Both the position numbers and the translations under genes were made by a program. From Desulfobacteraceae bacterium (GTDB lineage Bacteria > Desulfobacterota > DSM-4660 > Desulfatiglandales > Desulfatiglandaceae): DNA of 6,832 nt. Of this stretch, positions 1 to 5,673 are shown piece by piece (the stretch's first letter is position 1; each line of letters begins with the position of its first letter). Under the pieces are notes generated by a model. That model saw only the letters and a program-made list of their open reading frames with translations. It made no database searches and was not told the origin of the DNA. The stretch spans positions 1-6,832 of the forward strand of contig DSCZ01000619.1 of the NCBI GenBank assembly GCA_011048855.1, read 5' to 3'.

Positions 1-1088
1 CCGACCGCAACCGATTTCATGTACTCAACCTGAGTCTTGAAAGCCTTCATTGCGAGCGGGGACTTCTTGGCCCACCTGACCCACAAAGGAGGCGCGAACT
101 TACGGAACTTGGCGATATCCTCCTCTTTAAGCCGGATAACTTCAACACCCTGTTCCTTGTACTTATCCCAAGCCTCCAGATTCGCCTTCTGAATGCTGGC
201 ATACTGATCCCAGGAATGCCACTTAATCGAGGCCCTCAGCAGTTCCTGGAAATGCTCCGGGATATTTCCCCACTGCCTGGTGTTGATATTCAAGCTCATC
301 AAGTCAACGGGCTGATGCAGACACGGCGTGGACGGGGGACCCATAATGATGTACTTGGCGATCTCACCGTAACCGAGGTTGTAGTTGATCGCCGGTCCCA
401 CGAAGTCAGCCCCGTCGATAACACCCTTTTCCAGGGCCGGGTAAACCTCGCCGCCCGGAAGCAGTACCGTTGAGACGCCGGCTGCACGGTAGATGTCGGC
501 GATGATTCCGCCGGGATAACGAATCTTCTTCCCTTTGAAATCCTCGAATGAACGGATCGGGACCTTGGAATGGATCAGGTTCAGGTCGTGCTGAATCGTG
601 CCCACGAAGTACATGTTATGCTTGCCGTAAGCCTCGCGCGCGAATTCATTGCCGCCCAGCTCTTCATACCAGACTTCCCATTGATCCGGCCTGTCCAGCC
701 CGAACGGGTACGAGGAAAGGAATGTGGCCACCGGGATTTTGCCCGGCCAGTAGACGTCAAAGCAGTGCATGCCTGAAAACACTCCGGCCTTCACCGCATC
801 GAACATCTCGAAGGTTCCGACTATGGCGCCCGCCGGGAATCCTTCGACCACAAGCTTGCCCTCACTGAGTTTTCCTACATAATCGCACCATTCTTTGAAT
901 TGCACATAGCCGACGGTACCGGCGTCCCAAGCCGTCTGAATTTTTAATTTGATCGGGGCCGCCGATGCATGCCTTGCAAAATAGGGCATCCCTACCGCAC
1001 CGGCCGCGACACCGGCCGCAGCCGCCGTCTTTAGAAAACCGCGACGAGAAACATCCTTGGCTTTTCCTTCCTTCTTCAGCTCACTCAT
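1..1088 (-). CDS. dctP: TRAP transporter periplasmic solute-binding protein, DctP/TakP-like, Tat-exported (3' end beyond window)
   Basis: Periplasmic receptor of a tripartite ATP-independent (TRAP) importer, which hands a carboxylate to DctQ/DctM-type membrane subunits that are not in view. The frame is open from ATG at 1088 to the left edge (362 residues seen); relatives are about 350-370 residues, so little is missing. Residues 14-20 read SRRGFLK, a textbook twin-arginine motif, followed by an Ala/Gly-rich segment and a likely cleavage site after ASA (about residue 43), so it is probably exported folded. Family landmarks include RYPGG (190-194; the Arg normally binds the substrate carboxylate), GGEVYPALEKG (212-222) and GADFVGP (226-232). 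These resemble the TakP branch, which includes 2-oxoacid and calcium-lactate binders; the exact substrate cannot be read off. The start is supported by GGGAGGT five bases upstream. It lies 555 bp beyond the radical SAM gene and probably has its own promoter. Confidence 0.93.
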   Translation of the reverse strand, partial: MSELKKEGKAKDVSRRGFLKTAAAAGVAAGAVGMPYFARHASAAPIKLKIQTAWDAGTVGYVQFKEWCDYVGKLSEGKLVVEGFPAGAIVGTFEMFDAVKAGVFSGMHCFDVYWPGKIPVATFLSSYPFGLDRPDQWEVWYEELGGNEFAREAYGKHNMYFVGTIQHDLNLIHSKVPIRSFEDFKGKKIRYPGGIIADIYRAAGVSTVLLPGGEVYPALEKGVIDGADFVGPAINYNLGYGEIAKYIIMGPPSTPCLHQPVDLMSLNINTRQWGNIPEHFQELLRASIKWHSWDQYASIQKANLEAWDKYKEQGVEVIRLKEEDIAKFRKFAPPLWVRWAKKSPLAMKAFKTQVEYMKSVAV

Positions 1089-1226
1089 ACCTTACCTCCC
1101 TTTGGAAAGGATTTGACAAACACACGACACCTTCGAATCACCCCTGAGAGCCGGGGCCGAAGCTTCCGTGCACCATCCCACAAAAAATAAGCCCACTGCC
1201 TATTTCCCGTTGTGAACAACCCGCAG

Positions 1227-1245
1227 GCGGATTTTAAAAACCCGC
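1227..1245. repeat. 19-bp palindrome in the dctP leader, possible operator
   Basis: On the minus strand the sequence GCGGGTTTT-T-AAAATCCGC is a near-perfect dyad around one central base, with one mismatch (G opposite T). A one-base centre makes an RNA hairpin or terminator unlikely, but the shape suits a dimeric regulator bound to DNA. It lies about 140 bp upstream of the dctP start and downstream of both candidate promoters, so a bound protein would act as a roadblock or serve a nearer promoter I cannot identify. The regulatory role is inference. Confidence 0.35.
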
Positions 1246-1309
1246 GCCGTCATCAAAAAAAACCACGTACATTGCTTTGTCAGCACCTATCCTTAACATT
1301 TAGCCTGTT

Positions 1310-1339
1310 ATATTAGACTAATAAATCAAAAAGTGTCAA
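1310..1339 (-). promoter_or_regulatory. Candidate sigma-70-type promoter for dctP
   Basis: Minus strand: a consensus -35 hexamer TTGACA (1339-1334), an 18-bp spacer, then TAATAT (1315-1310) as a weaker -10 (4 of 6 matches). Initiation would fall near 1303, giving a leader of about 215 bases before dctP. A second TTGACA lies 19 bp further upstream (1358-1353), with a TTGAC between them (1344-1340). The perfect -35 and AT-rich spacer favour a real promoter; the long leader and imperfect -10 argue for caution. Confidence 0.45.
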
Positions 1340-1432
1340 GTCAAAATCCACCTGTCAAGGCACAATTTCAGTCAGTAAGCTGGTCTTACCTCTTTCCCAT
1401 TTAAAATCCAGTGTTCATCTACGGAAAGGTCT

Positions 1433-1460
1433 ATTTTAAAAGGCATCAAAAAGTAGACAA
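1433..1460 (-). promoter_or_regulatory. Second, upstream promoter-like pair toward dctP
   Basis: Minus strand: TTGTCT (1460-1455; 4 of 6 to the -35 consensus), a 16-bp spacer, then TAAAAT (1438-1433; 5 of 6 to the -10 consensus). The spacer begins with ACTTTTTGAT, the same 10-mer that follows the -35 of the candidate at 1310-1339, exactly 120 bp away. It could be a tandem promoter or an older duplicate; AT-rich DNA also yields such matches by chance. Confidence 0.3.
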
Positions 1461-1523
1461 CCACAAGAAAAATTTGGTCATACCTTTATACATCTTTCCA
1501 ATCCGTCCGGCCTGAATCCTACT

Positions 1524-1542
1524 CGGTTGAGCCCTCGAACCG
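1524..1542. repeat. Inverted repeat downstream of the radical SAM gene
   Basis: CGGTT...AACCG arms enclose a partly complementary GAG/CTC core (19 bp), about 100 bp past the radical SAM stop codon. No T-run follows on the minus strand, so it does not look like an intrinsic terminator. It may be a 3'-end stabilising or processing hairpin, or a protein site. Confidence 0.3.
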
Positions 1543-1643
1543 CATCAAAATGCATCTGGTTCCGGATACGAACGATATTTCAACAGTCGGTAAAAGAGGG
1601 CGCATCAGATTCTGTGAGTTCTTAAAAAAATATGACAACGACG

Positions 1644-2597
1644 CTATTTTTCAATCCACACCTTGCTCGAAAAGTCTCTGGAAACAGAGCAGCAGGTGCG
1701 CTGGTAGCGGATCTCGAGACCATAGTAGCGCGCCCTTGCCACTGCCTCCTCCGAAGGGAGCGCCATGCGGTTTACACCGGCGTCCACTGCAAGTTCCTCG
1801 ATCCTTGAATTTCCCCTTTCCCGGGCGCAGCCAAGATTTATCCTCGCGTTCGGCATCGAAAGACGGGCATTCACTATGACCTCGGCAACTTCTTCGGCCG
1901 AAGGCAGTTTGAAACGCTCACAGTCGGTGCCGGGAATTTTCATATAAGAAACAATAACCACCTGCTCCGGACGCAAGGTGGAAACCATATGCACAGCTTC
2001 CTCCTCTCCCCGTATGTTGCCATAATCCAACCCGCACACGATGTGGGGGGCGAGCGCAATCCCGGCATCCTTGAGATGTTGCATGGCGAGCATGATTCTT
2101 TCAACACCGAACGGTACATGACAGATACGGTGGTAGGTTCCGTCATCCCCGACAACGTCAATGAGCGCCTGATCCACTCCGGCTTCGGCCAGACCACGGG
2201 CTGTTTCCTCATCCACAATCCCACTGTGTACTGAAACATAAAGCCCCGTGGTTTTTTTCACATCTTCTACCGCCGGCAGGAACTCCTCCCAAGGAAGGCG
2301 GCCTTCGGCATCGCAGCCCCCGCTTACCAGAACTCCCAGGGCGCCCCTGGCCTTGAGCCTGAGGCATTTCTCCACCAAGGTCGCGGGGTCTTCGGCGGGG
2401 ATCATCGTAGTCAGCAGACTCCGCCGGCAATGGTCGCAGTTCAAGGCACAGCGCGTTCCGGTTATCGACATCGCCGGATATAAGCCCCGGACGCCGTCGC
2501 ATAAAAAAATCCCGGGAAGATAAAAGGTTATTCTCCTTCCATGCACGGCCCAGGAAGATTCCCTGGCTTCTGCAAGTTTTTCCTCAAATGCCTGCAT
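1644..2597 (-). CDS. Biotin-synthase-like radical SAM protein, candidate lipoyl-assembly enzyme
   Basis: A 317-residue radical SAM enzyme. C50-x3-C54-x2-C57 (in TGTRCALNCDHC) ligates the [4Fe-4S] cluster that cleaves S-adenosylmethionine, and a Gly-rich strand SGGC follows at 92-95. A TIM-barrel core is expected through about residue 280. Other cysteines, C33, C95, C257 (LGCARERG) and the C-terminal pair C302-C303, could hold an auxiliary cluster or sulfur donor; that is inference. The sequence resembles the uncharacterised 'biotin synthetase homologue' family seen mainly in archaea and anaerobes (COG1856 from memory) rather than BioB or LipA. LipS1/LipS2-type lipoyl synthases are pairs of radical SAM proteins of this general kind, and a GcvH-like lipoyl carrier lies two genes upstream, so lipoyl assembly is a reasonable guess. 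Only one such protein is visible. The start is supported by AGGGAG four bases upstream. An intrinsic terminator separates it from the preceding gene. Confidence 0.88.
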   Translation of the reverse strand: MQAFEEKLAEARESSWAVHGRRITFYLPGIFLCDGVRGLYPAMSITGTRCALNCDHCRRSLLTTMIPAEDPATLVEKCLRLKARGALGVLVSGGCDAEGRLPWEEFLPAVEDVKKTTGLYVSVHSGIVDEETARGLAEAGVDQALIDVVGDDGTYHRICHVPFGVERIMLAMQHLKDAGIALAPHIVCGLDYGNIRGEEEAVHMVSTLRPEQVVIVSYMKIPGTDCERFKLPSAEEVAEVIVNARLSMPNARINLGCARERGNSRIEELAVDAGVNRMALPSEEAVARARYYGLEIRYQRTCCSVSRDFSSKVWIEK

Positions 2598-2703
2598 GAT
2601 ACTCCCTAAAGGTGACCCGGCAACGCGTCATCACTTTCCCGATCCCCTTTCAGCGGCTTTTCAGCAGCAGCCAAACTCCTTCTCGAAATTTACCGGCACC
2701 CGC

Positions 2704-2739
2704 AAAAAAAATACGGAAGGTTTAACTCAGAACCTTCCG
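2704..2739 (-). terminator. Intrinsic terminator after the second CCG-protein gene
   Basis: On the minus strand CGGAAGGTT (2739-2731) pairs perfectly with AACCTTCCG (2722-2714) around an 8-base loop, followed by TA and eight T residues. This classic rho-independent structure lies about 60 bp past the stop at 2801. It should end most transcripts of the flavoprotein-CCG-GcvH-CCG operon, leaving the radical SAM gene to read-through or to its own promoter in 2598-2703, where I see no convincing hexamers. Confidence 0.88.
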
Positions 2740-2800
2740 CACTTTGGATTACAGACCATACCTTTATGTCTCAAGAGATTTAAATCGGCGGGTTAAACCA

Positions 2801-4006
2801 TCAATCTTTTTCCGGTTCCGGACGATCCAGCGCGCGACGCACCAGCTGGGTGATATCCAGAACTTCCAGCGGAATCTTGTTCCTGCGTACGTAGCTGTAC
2901 ATGGTGCGCACACACTGCTGGCATGAGGTCACCACCGCATCGGCGCCGGTTGAAAGAACCTCTTCTATCTTGCTCCGGGCTATGTCGGCCGATAGCCCGG
3001 CATCGATCATTTCAAGATTCCCACCTCCTCCACAACACTGGCACTCTTCACGGTTCCGCGGAAGCTCCACAAACTCGACCCCTGGAATCGCCCGGATGAC
3101 GTCTCTCGGGGCGTCGAACTCCCGGGCACCCCGGCCGAGATCGCAGGGATCGTGGTAGGTGACTTTCATCTTCAAAGGTTTTAGTCGGATTCTTTCTTCC
3201 TCCACAAGCCTTCTCAAAAATTGTGTAGCATGGGTAAGCTTAAACTCATGCGGGTAATGCTCCCGCCACATCTGGTAGCAGGATGGGCATGCGAACACCA
3301 CTTCGGTTGCCCCTTTATCCCGCACCGCCTGCATATTGTGATCAACGAACTGCTGTACAATCTCGCCCAGGCCCGCTCCCAGCAGTGGGAAACCGCAACA
3401 CCATTCATCCTCGCCCATCAGTGAAAAATCCACATCACCGGCATCGAATATCTCGGCAAGGGCTATCGGAATCTTCTGGACCATTGGAAAATACGATGCG
3501 ACACAACCGGTGAAATACACAACGTCAGCCCTGTCTTTCAAATAACCGTTCTCAGGAGCCGATGCCATGTCTTCCACCCATTCGGCACGCTCTTCGTTGT
3601 CTTCGGCGAAGACATTGTGGCTCTCGAGGAGGTTCTCACGGATCATGTCTATCTTATCGGGATACGCATCACTGTGGACCATATCCATCCGGAGTGAGAG
3701 CCAGAGGTCCTTGAGGCTGATTCCGACAGGGCACACCTCCTGGCAATTCCCGCACAGGGTGCATCGAAAAACCGTTTCGCTGAATTCCTTCAGGCGATCA
3801 CCGGTCACTTCGCTGCGCTTGAGGAACCTCCTCAGCAACCCGACTCTTCCTTTCAGGATTTCCTTCAGGCCTTTCACGCGGTAAACCGCAGACAGGCTTC
3901 CCTTTTGAGACGCAGTCACCGCCGGACATATATCGGCGCATATCCGGCAGTTCGTGCAGGCTTCCATTTCCAGAAGCTGGCGCACCCTGTAATCTCTATT
4001 GCTCAT
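2801..4006 (-). CDS. GlcF/HdrD-like iron-sulfur protein with two complete CCG domains
   Basis: A 401-residue soluble electron-transfer protein. The N-terminus carries two ferredoxin-type [4Fe-4S] motifs: C17-C20-C23-C27-P and C82-C85-C88-C92-P. Two CCG domains follow: C168, C203-C204-G, CPSC (240-243), then HDPC (C288), C324-C325-GGGG, CQQC (362-365). Spacings are 34/35 and 35/36 residues, matching the CX31-39CCX35-36CXXC signature of HdrB/HdrD, so non-cubane [4Fe-4S] clusters able to act on disulfides are plausible at both sites. No membrane segment is visible. Relatives are GlcF (glycolate oxidase), LutA-like proteins and heterodisulfide reductase HdrD; the true partner substrate is unknown. 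The start follows the GcvH-like stop by one base (TGATATG), with AGGAA just upstream, so translation is probably coupled. It shares the exact string KVTYHDPCDLGR with the other CCG protein in the operon, marking them as paralogues. Confidence 0.92.
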   Translation of the reverse strand: MSNRDYRVRQLLEMEACTNCRICADICPAVTASQKGSLSAVYRVKGLKEILKGRVGLLRRFLKRSEVTGDRLKEFSETVFRCTLCGNCQEVCPVGISLKDLWLSLRMDMVHSDAYPDKIDMIRENLLESHNVFAEDNEERAEWVEDMASAPENGYLKDRADVVYFTGCVASYFPMVQKIPIALAEIFDAGDVDFSLMGEDEWCCGFPLLGAGLGEIVQQFVDHNMQAVRDKGATEVVFACPSCYQMWREHYPHEFKLTHATQFLRRLVEEERIRLKPLKMKVTYHDPCDLGRGAREFDAPRDVIRAIPGVEFVELPRNREECQCCGGGGNLEMIDAGLSADIARSKIEEVLSTGADAVVTSCQQCVRTMYSYVRRNKIPLEVLDITQLVRRALDRPEPEKD

Positions 4007-4007
4007 A

Positions 4008-4430
4008 TCATTCCTGTGCGTATTTCTCGATATCGGCCAAAATCCACTTTTCTATAGCTTCAGGGCCTTTTATCAACTGCTCAAGTTCGGCCTTGTCATC
4101 AGGTTTGACCTTGTACATCCAACCTTTCCCGTAGCAATCCTCGTTGATAAGCCCCGGGTTGGTCTCAAGCTCCTCATTGACTTCAACGAGTTCCCCGTTG
4201 ACCGGCGCGAATACCTTGCCCAGCCATTTACCGGATTCCACCTTCGCGAATTTCTTTCCCATCTTAAGCTTCTTGCCTTCATCCGGAAGCTGCACATAAA
4301 CGATATCGCCCGCCATTTTCTGCCCGAAATCATCCATCCCCACAACAAGCAGATCTCCCTCATCCCGGACCCACAGGTGATTCTCCTCATAGTACAAATC
4401 TTCCGGCATGTTGTAACCTTGAATCTCCAT
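4008..4430 (-). CDS. gcvH: GcvH-like lipoyl-carrier protein, probably not for glycine cleavage
   Basis: A 140-residue protein of the glycine-cleavage H-protein (lipoyl/biotinyl hammerhead) fold, slightly longer than the usual 125-130. The N-terminal ENHLWVRDEGD matches the H-protein EHEWV segment. The lipoylation loop reads VESGKWLGKVFAP (64-76) and aligns without gaps to the canonical VESVKAASDxYAP, placing the acceptor lysine at K68. The residues around it differ: GKW replaces VKA, as I recall from non-glycine-cleavage carriers such as LbpA of sHdr systems. No gcvT or gcvP is nearby; it sits between two CCG iron-sulfur protein genes. A swinging dihydrolipoyl/lipoyl arm delivering electrons to CCG-type clusters is the favoured role (inference). 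Start: ATG at 4430 with AAGGAGGAGG (4447-4438) seven bases upstream, much better supported than the internal Met8. A hairpin lies directly upstream of that site. Confidence 0.9.
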   Translation of the reverse strand: MEIQGYNMPEDLYYEENHLWVRDEGDLLVVGMDDFGQKMAGDIVYVQLPDEGKKLKMGKKFAKVESGKWLGKVFAPVNGELVEVNEELETNPGLINEDCYGKGWMYKVKPDDKAELEQLIKGPEAIEKWILADIEKYAQE

Positions 4431-4448
4431 TGAATTGCCTCCTCCTTA

Positions 4449-4469
4449 GTCGTTTCTGCACTAAACGAC
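4449..4469 (-). other. Perfect 7-bp hairpin directly upstream of the gcvH-like ribosome-binding site
   Basis: GTCGTTT and AAACGAC form a perfect stem around a 7-base loop, ending one base before the AAGGAGGAGG ribosome-binding site. With no T-run it is not a terminator. Its position suits a 5' processing or stabilising hairpin, or one that keeps the ribosome site exposed, and could let the lipoyl carrier be made in excess of its neighbours. The function is inferred. Confidence 0.5.
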
Positions 4470-4498
4470 GGGAAACCGGATCATCTGAATCTCAGCAC

Positions 4499-4530
4499 TT
4501 TCCGATTATTGACCACATTATTTCCGATTA
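4499..4530. repeat. Two direct copies of a 10-bp motif with a 22-bp period
   Basis: TAATCGGAAA (minus strand) occurs at 4530-4521 and 4508-4499, identical in both copies and 22 bp apart, about two helical turns, so both faces are aligned. They lie 69-100 bp upstream of the gcvH-like start in the only sizeable gap inside the operon. This arrangement suits tandem half-sites for an activator or repressor of an internal promoter. I found no convincing -35/-10 pair here. Confidence 0.5.
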
Positions 4531-4556
4531 CCTTCTCCGCCCACGACCAAAAAATA

Positions 4557-5672
4557 TCATGTGTCGATCTTACCGGAATCCTCTAACAGCTCTTGAATAA
4601 ATTGAGCGGTTGTCAGAATCTTCATCTTCTGTTTTCTGAGTTTCGCATTCGCAAGGTTATGCACACAGGAGTTGCATTCCGTCAAAACAACATCCGCTTC
4701 TATTTCTTCCGCTTCCTGGAGCCGCCTGCGGGCCATGGCGATAGAGTTGGCCGCGTAGGCGCCCCTGACGCCTCCACCGGCGCCGCAGCAGAGGGCCTTT
4801 TCCCTGTTGTGCCGCATCTCCACGAAGTCGGGAGCGATCTTGCGGATCGTCTCCCGCGGATCGTCGTATATTCCGCAGTGCCTCCCCAAGTCACAGGGAT
4901 CATGATAGGTGACTTTCTTATTTGTCGTAACACCGAAATCGAAATCTTTCAAAAATTGAGAAAAATGAAGACATTTAATTCCATTATCTTTCAATTTCTG
5001 ATACTGGGGCTTTCCATTGAATGTACGGGCGCAGTAGGGACAGCCGGTTATCACGGTGTGAGCCCCGGTTGAAAGGATAAGATCCATATTTTTTTCAGCG
5101 AGTCGATCCTTTATTGCAAAGCCCACATCTTCGAGAACGCCGCTACAGCATACCTCGTCGATCAAGGTGTAATCTATCTTCAAATAATCCAGCAGATCCA
5201 GAATGGACCCGGTTGCCTCTTCTTCCCTGTAAGCGCCTACACAGCCGATGAAAAATACGTATTCAGCCTTCAGGTTCCGCTCCCGACCGAAATCAGGCAA
5301 ATCATCCTCGGCGTAAATGTCCGAGTGGGTTTCGAGCAGCTCGTTCATCCCCGTGAAGGCCGGATGGCACGAACCAATATGAACCATATCTTTCCTGGCC
5401 TGCTTGATGACATCCGGAACGTTCACGCCGGACGGACAGTTTTCCTCGCAGGCGCCGCAGGTTGTGCATTGAAAAAGAGTTTCTATCAATTCATCGTTCA
5501 GGTCAATCGTCCCGTCCATCACCTCTTTGAGCAGCAGCATCTTTCCACGTGCATTGTAGGCGGGCCTGAGTGAGACACCGAAAACAGGACACACCGATTG
5601 GCAGAAACCGCACCGGGAGCATTGGAGAACCTGGCGTCTGAATTTTCGATCGAAATCGTATTTAGCTTCCAT
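4557..5672 (-). CDS. GlcF/HdrD-like iron-sulfur protein with a variant first CCG domain
   Basis: A 371-residue soluble protein, probably the direct electron acceptor of the flavoprotein encoded just upstream, as GlcF is for GlcD. Two [4Fe-4S] motifs: C18-C21-C24-C28-P and C69-C72-C75-C79-P. First CCG domain: C144, C175-C176-S-G, CPYC (211-214); the usual CCG is CCSG and spacings are short (30/34). Second: HDPC (C260), C295-C296-G-AGGG, CNSC (333-336), with spacings of 34/36 that fit the HdrB/HdrD signature, so one non-cubane cluster is more certain here than two. Start choice: ATG at 5672 has GAGGGG four bases upstream and lies one base after the flavoprotein stop. ATG at 5684, in frame, would overlap that gene by 11 bases and has no good ribosome site. 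Alternatives are a LutA-like or D-lactate dehydrogenase iron-sulfur subunit. Confidence 0.92.
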   Translation of the reverse strand: MEAKYDFDRKFRRQVLQCSRCGFCQSVCPVFGVSLRPAYNARGKMLLLKEVMDGTIDLNDELIETLFQCTTCGACEENCPSGVNVPDVIKQARKDMVHIGSCHPAFTGMNELLETHSDIYAEDDLPDFGRERNLKAEYVFFIGCVGAYREEEATGSILDLLDYLKIDYTLIDEVCCSGVLEDVGFAIKDRLAEKNMDLILSTGAHTVITGCPYCARTFNGKPQYQKLKDNGIKCLHFSQFLKDFDFGVTTNKKVTYHDPCDLGRHCGIYDDPRETIRKIAPDFVEMRHNREKALCCGAGGGVRGAYAANSIAMARRRLQEAEEIEADVVLTECNSCVHNLANAKLRKQKMKILTTAQFIQELLEDSGKIDT

Positions 5673-5673
5673 A

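Larger units (their letters stand above)
1089..1643. other. 555-bp non-coding region between the radical SAM gene and dctP
   Basis: I find no credible gene on either strand; the open frames here are short and lack ribosome-binding sites or recognisable protein sequence. It is more AT-rich than the flanking genes between about 1250 and 1500. It holds two promoter-like hexamer pairs reading toward dctP, three copies of TTTTTGAT (minus strand; 1446-1453, 1326-1333, 1252-1259), two TTGACA hexamers 19 bp apart, a 19-bp palindrome at 1227-1245 and an inverted repeat at 1524-1542. I see no clear stem plus T-run terminator for the radical SAM gene. Confidence 0.7.

Noticed and set aside
1089..1310. 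Sigma-54 promoter or riboswitch in the dctP leader
   Set aside because: No GG-N10-GC element with the flanking consensus was found, and I recognise no known riboswitch core; a covariance search would be decisive.
1524..1542. Terminator for the radical SAM gene
   Set aside because: The stem is bulged and tight and no T-run follows on the minus strand, so it is listed only as an inverted repeat.
1550..1879. 109-codon plus-strand open frame partly in the non-coding region
   Set aside because: Most of it is antisense to the radical SAM gene; no ribosome-binding site and no family resemblance.
2777..2786. 10-bp palindrome GATTTAAATC
   Set aside because: AT-rich and short, expected by chance, and located between a stop codon and its terminator.
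3999..4433. 144-codon open frame on the plus strand
   Set aside because: Exact antisense shadow of the GcvH-like gene; the minus-strand product has clear family motifs and a strong ribosome-binding site.
4593..5072. 159-codon open frame on the plus strand
   Set aside because: Lies entirely opposite the CCG-protein gene, whose frame carries complete cysteine motifs; no ribosome site or recognisable protein sequence.
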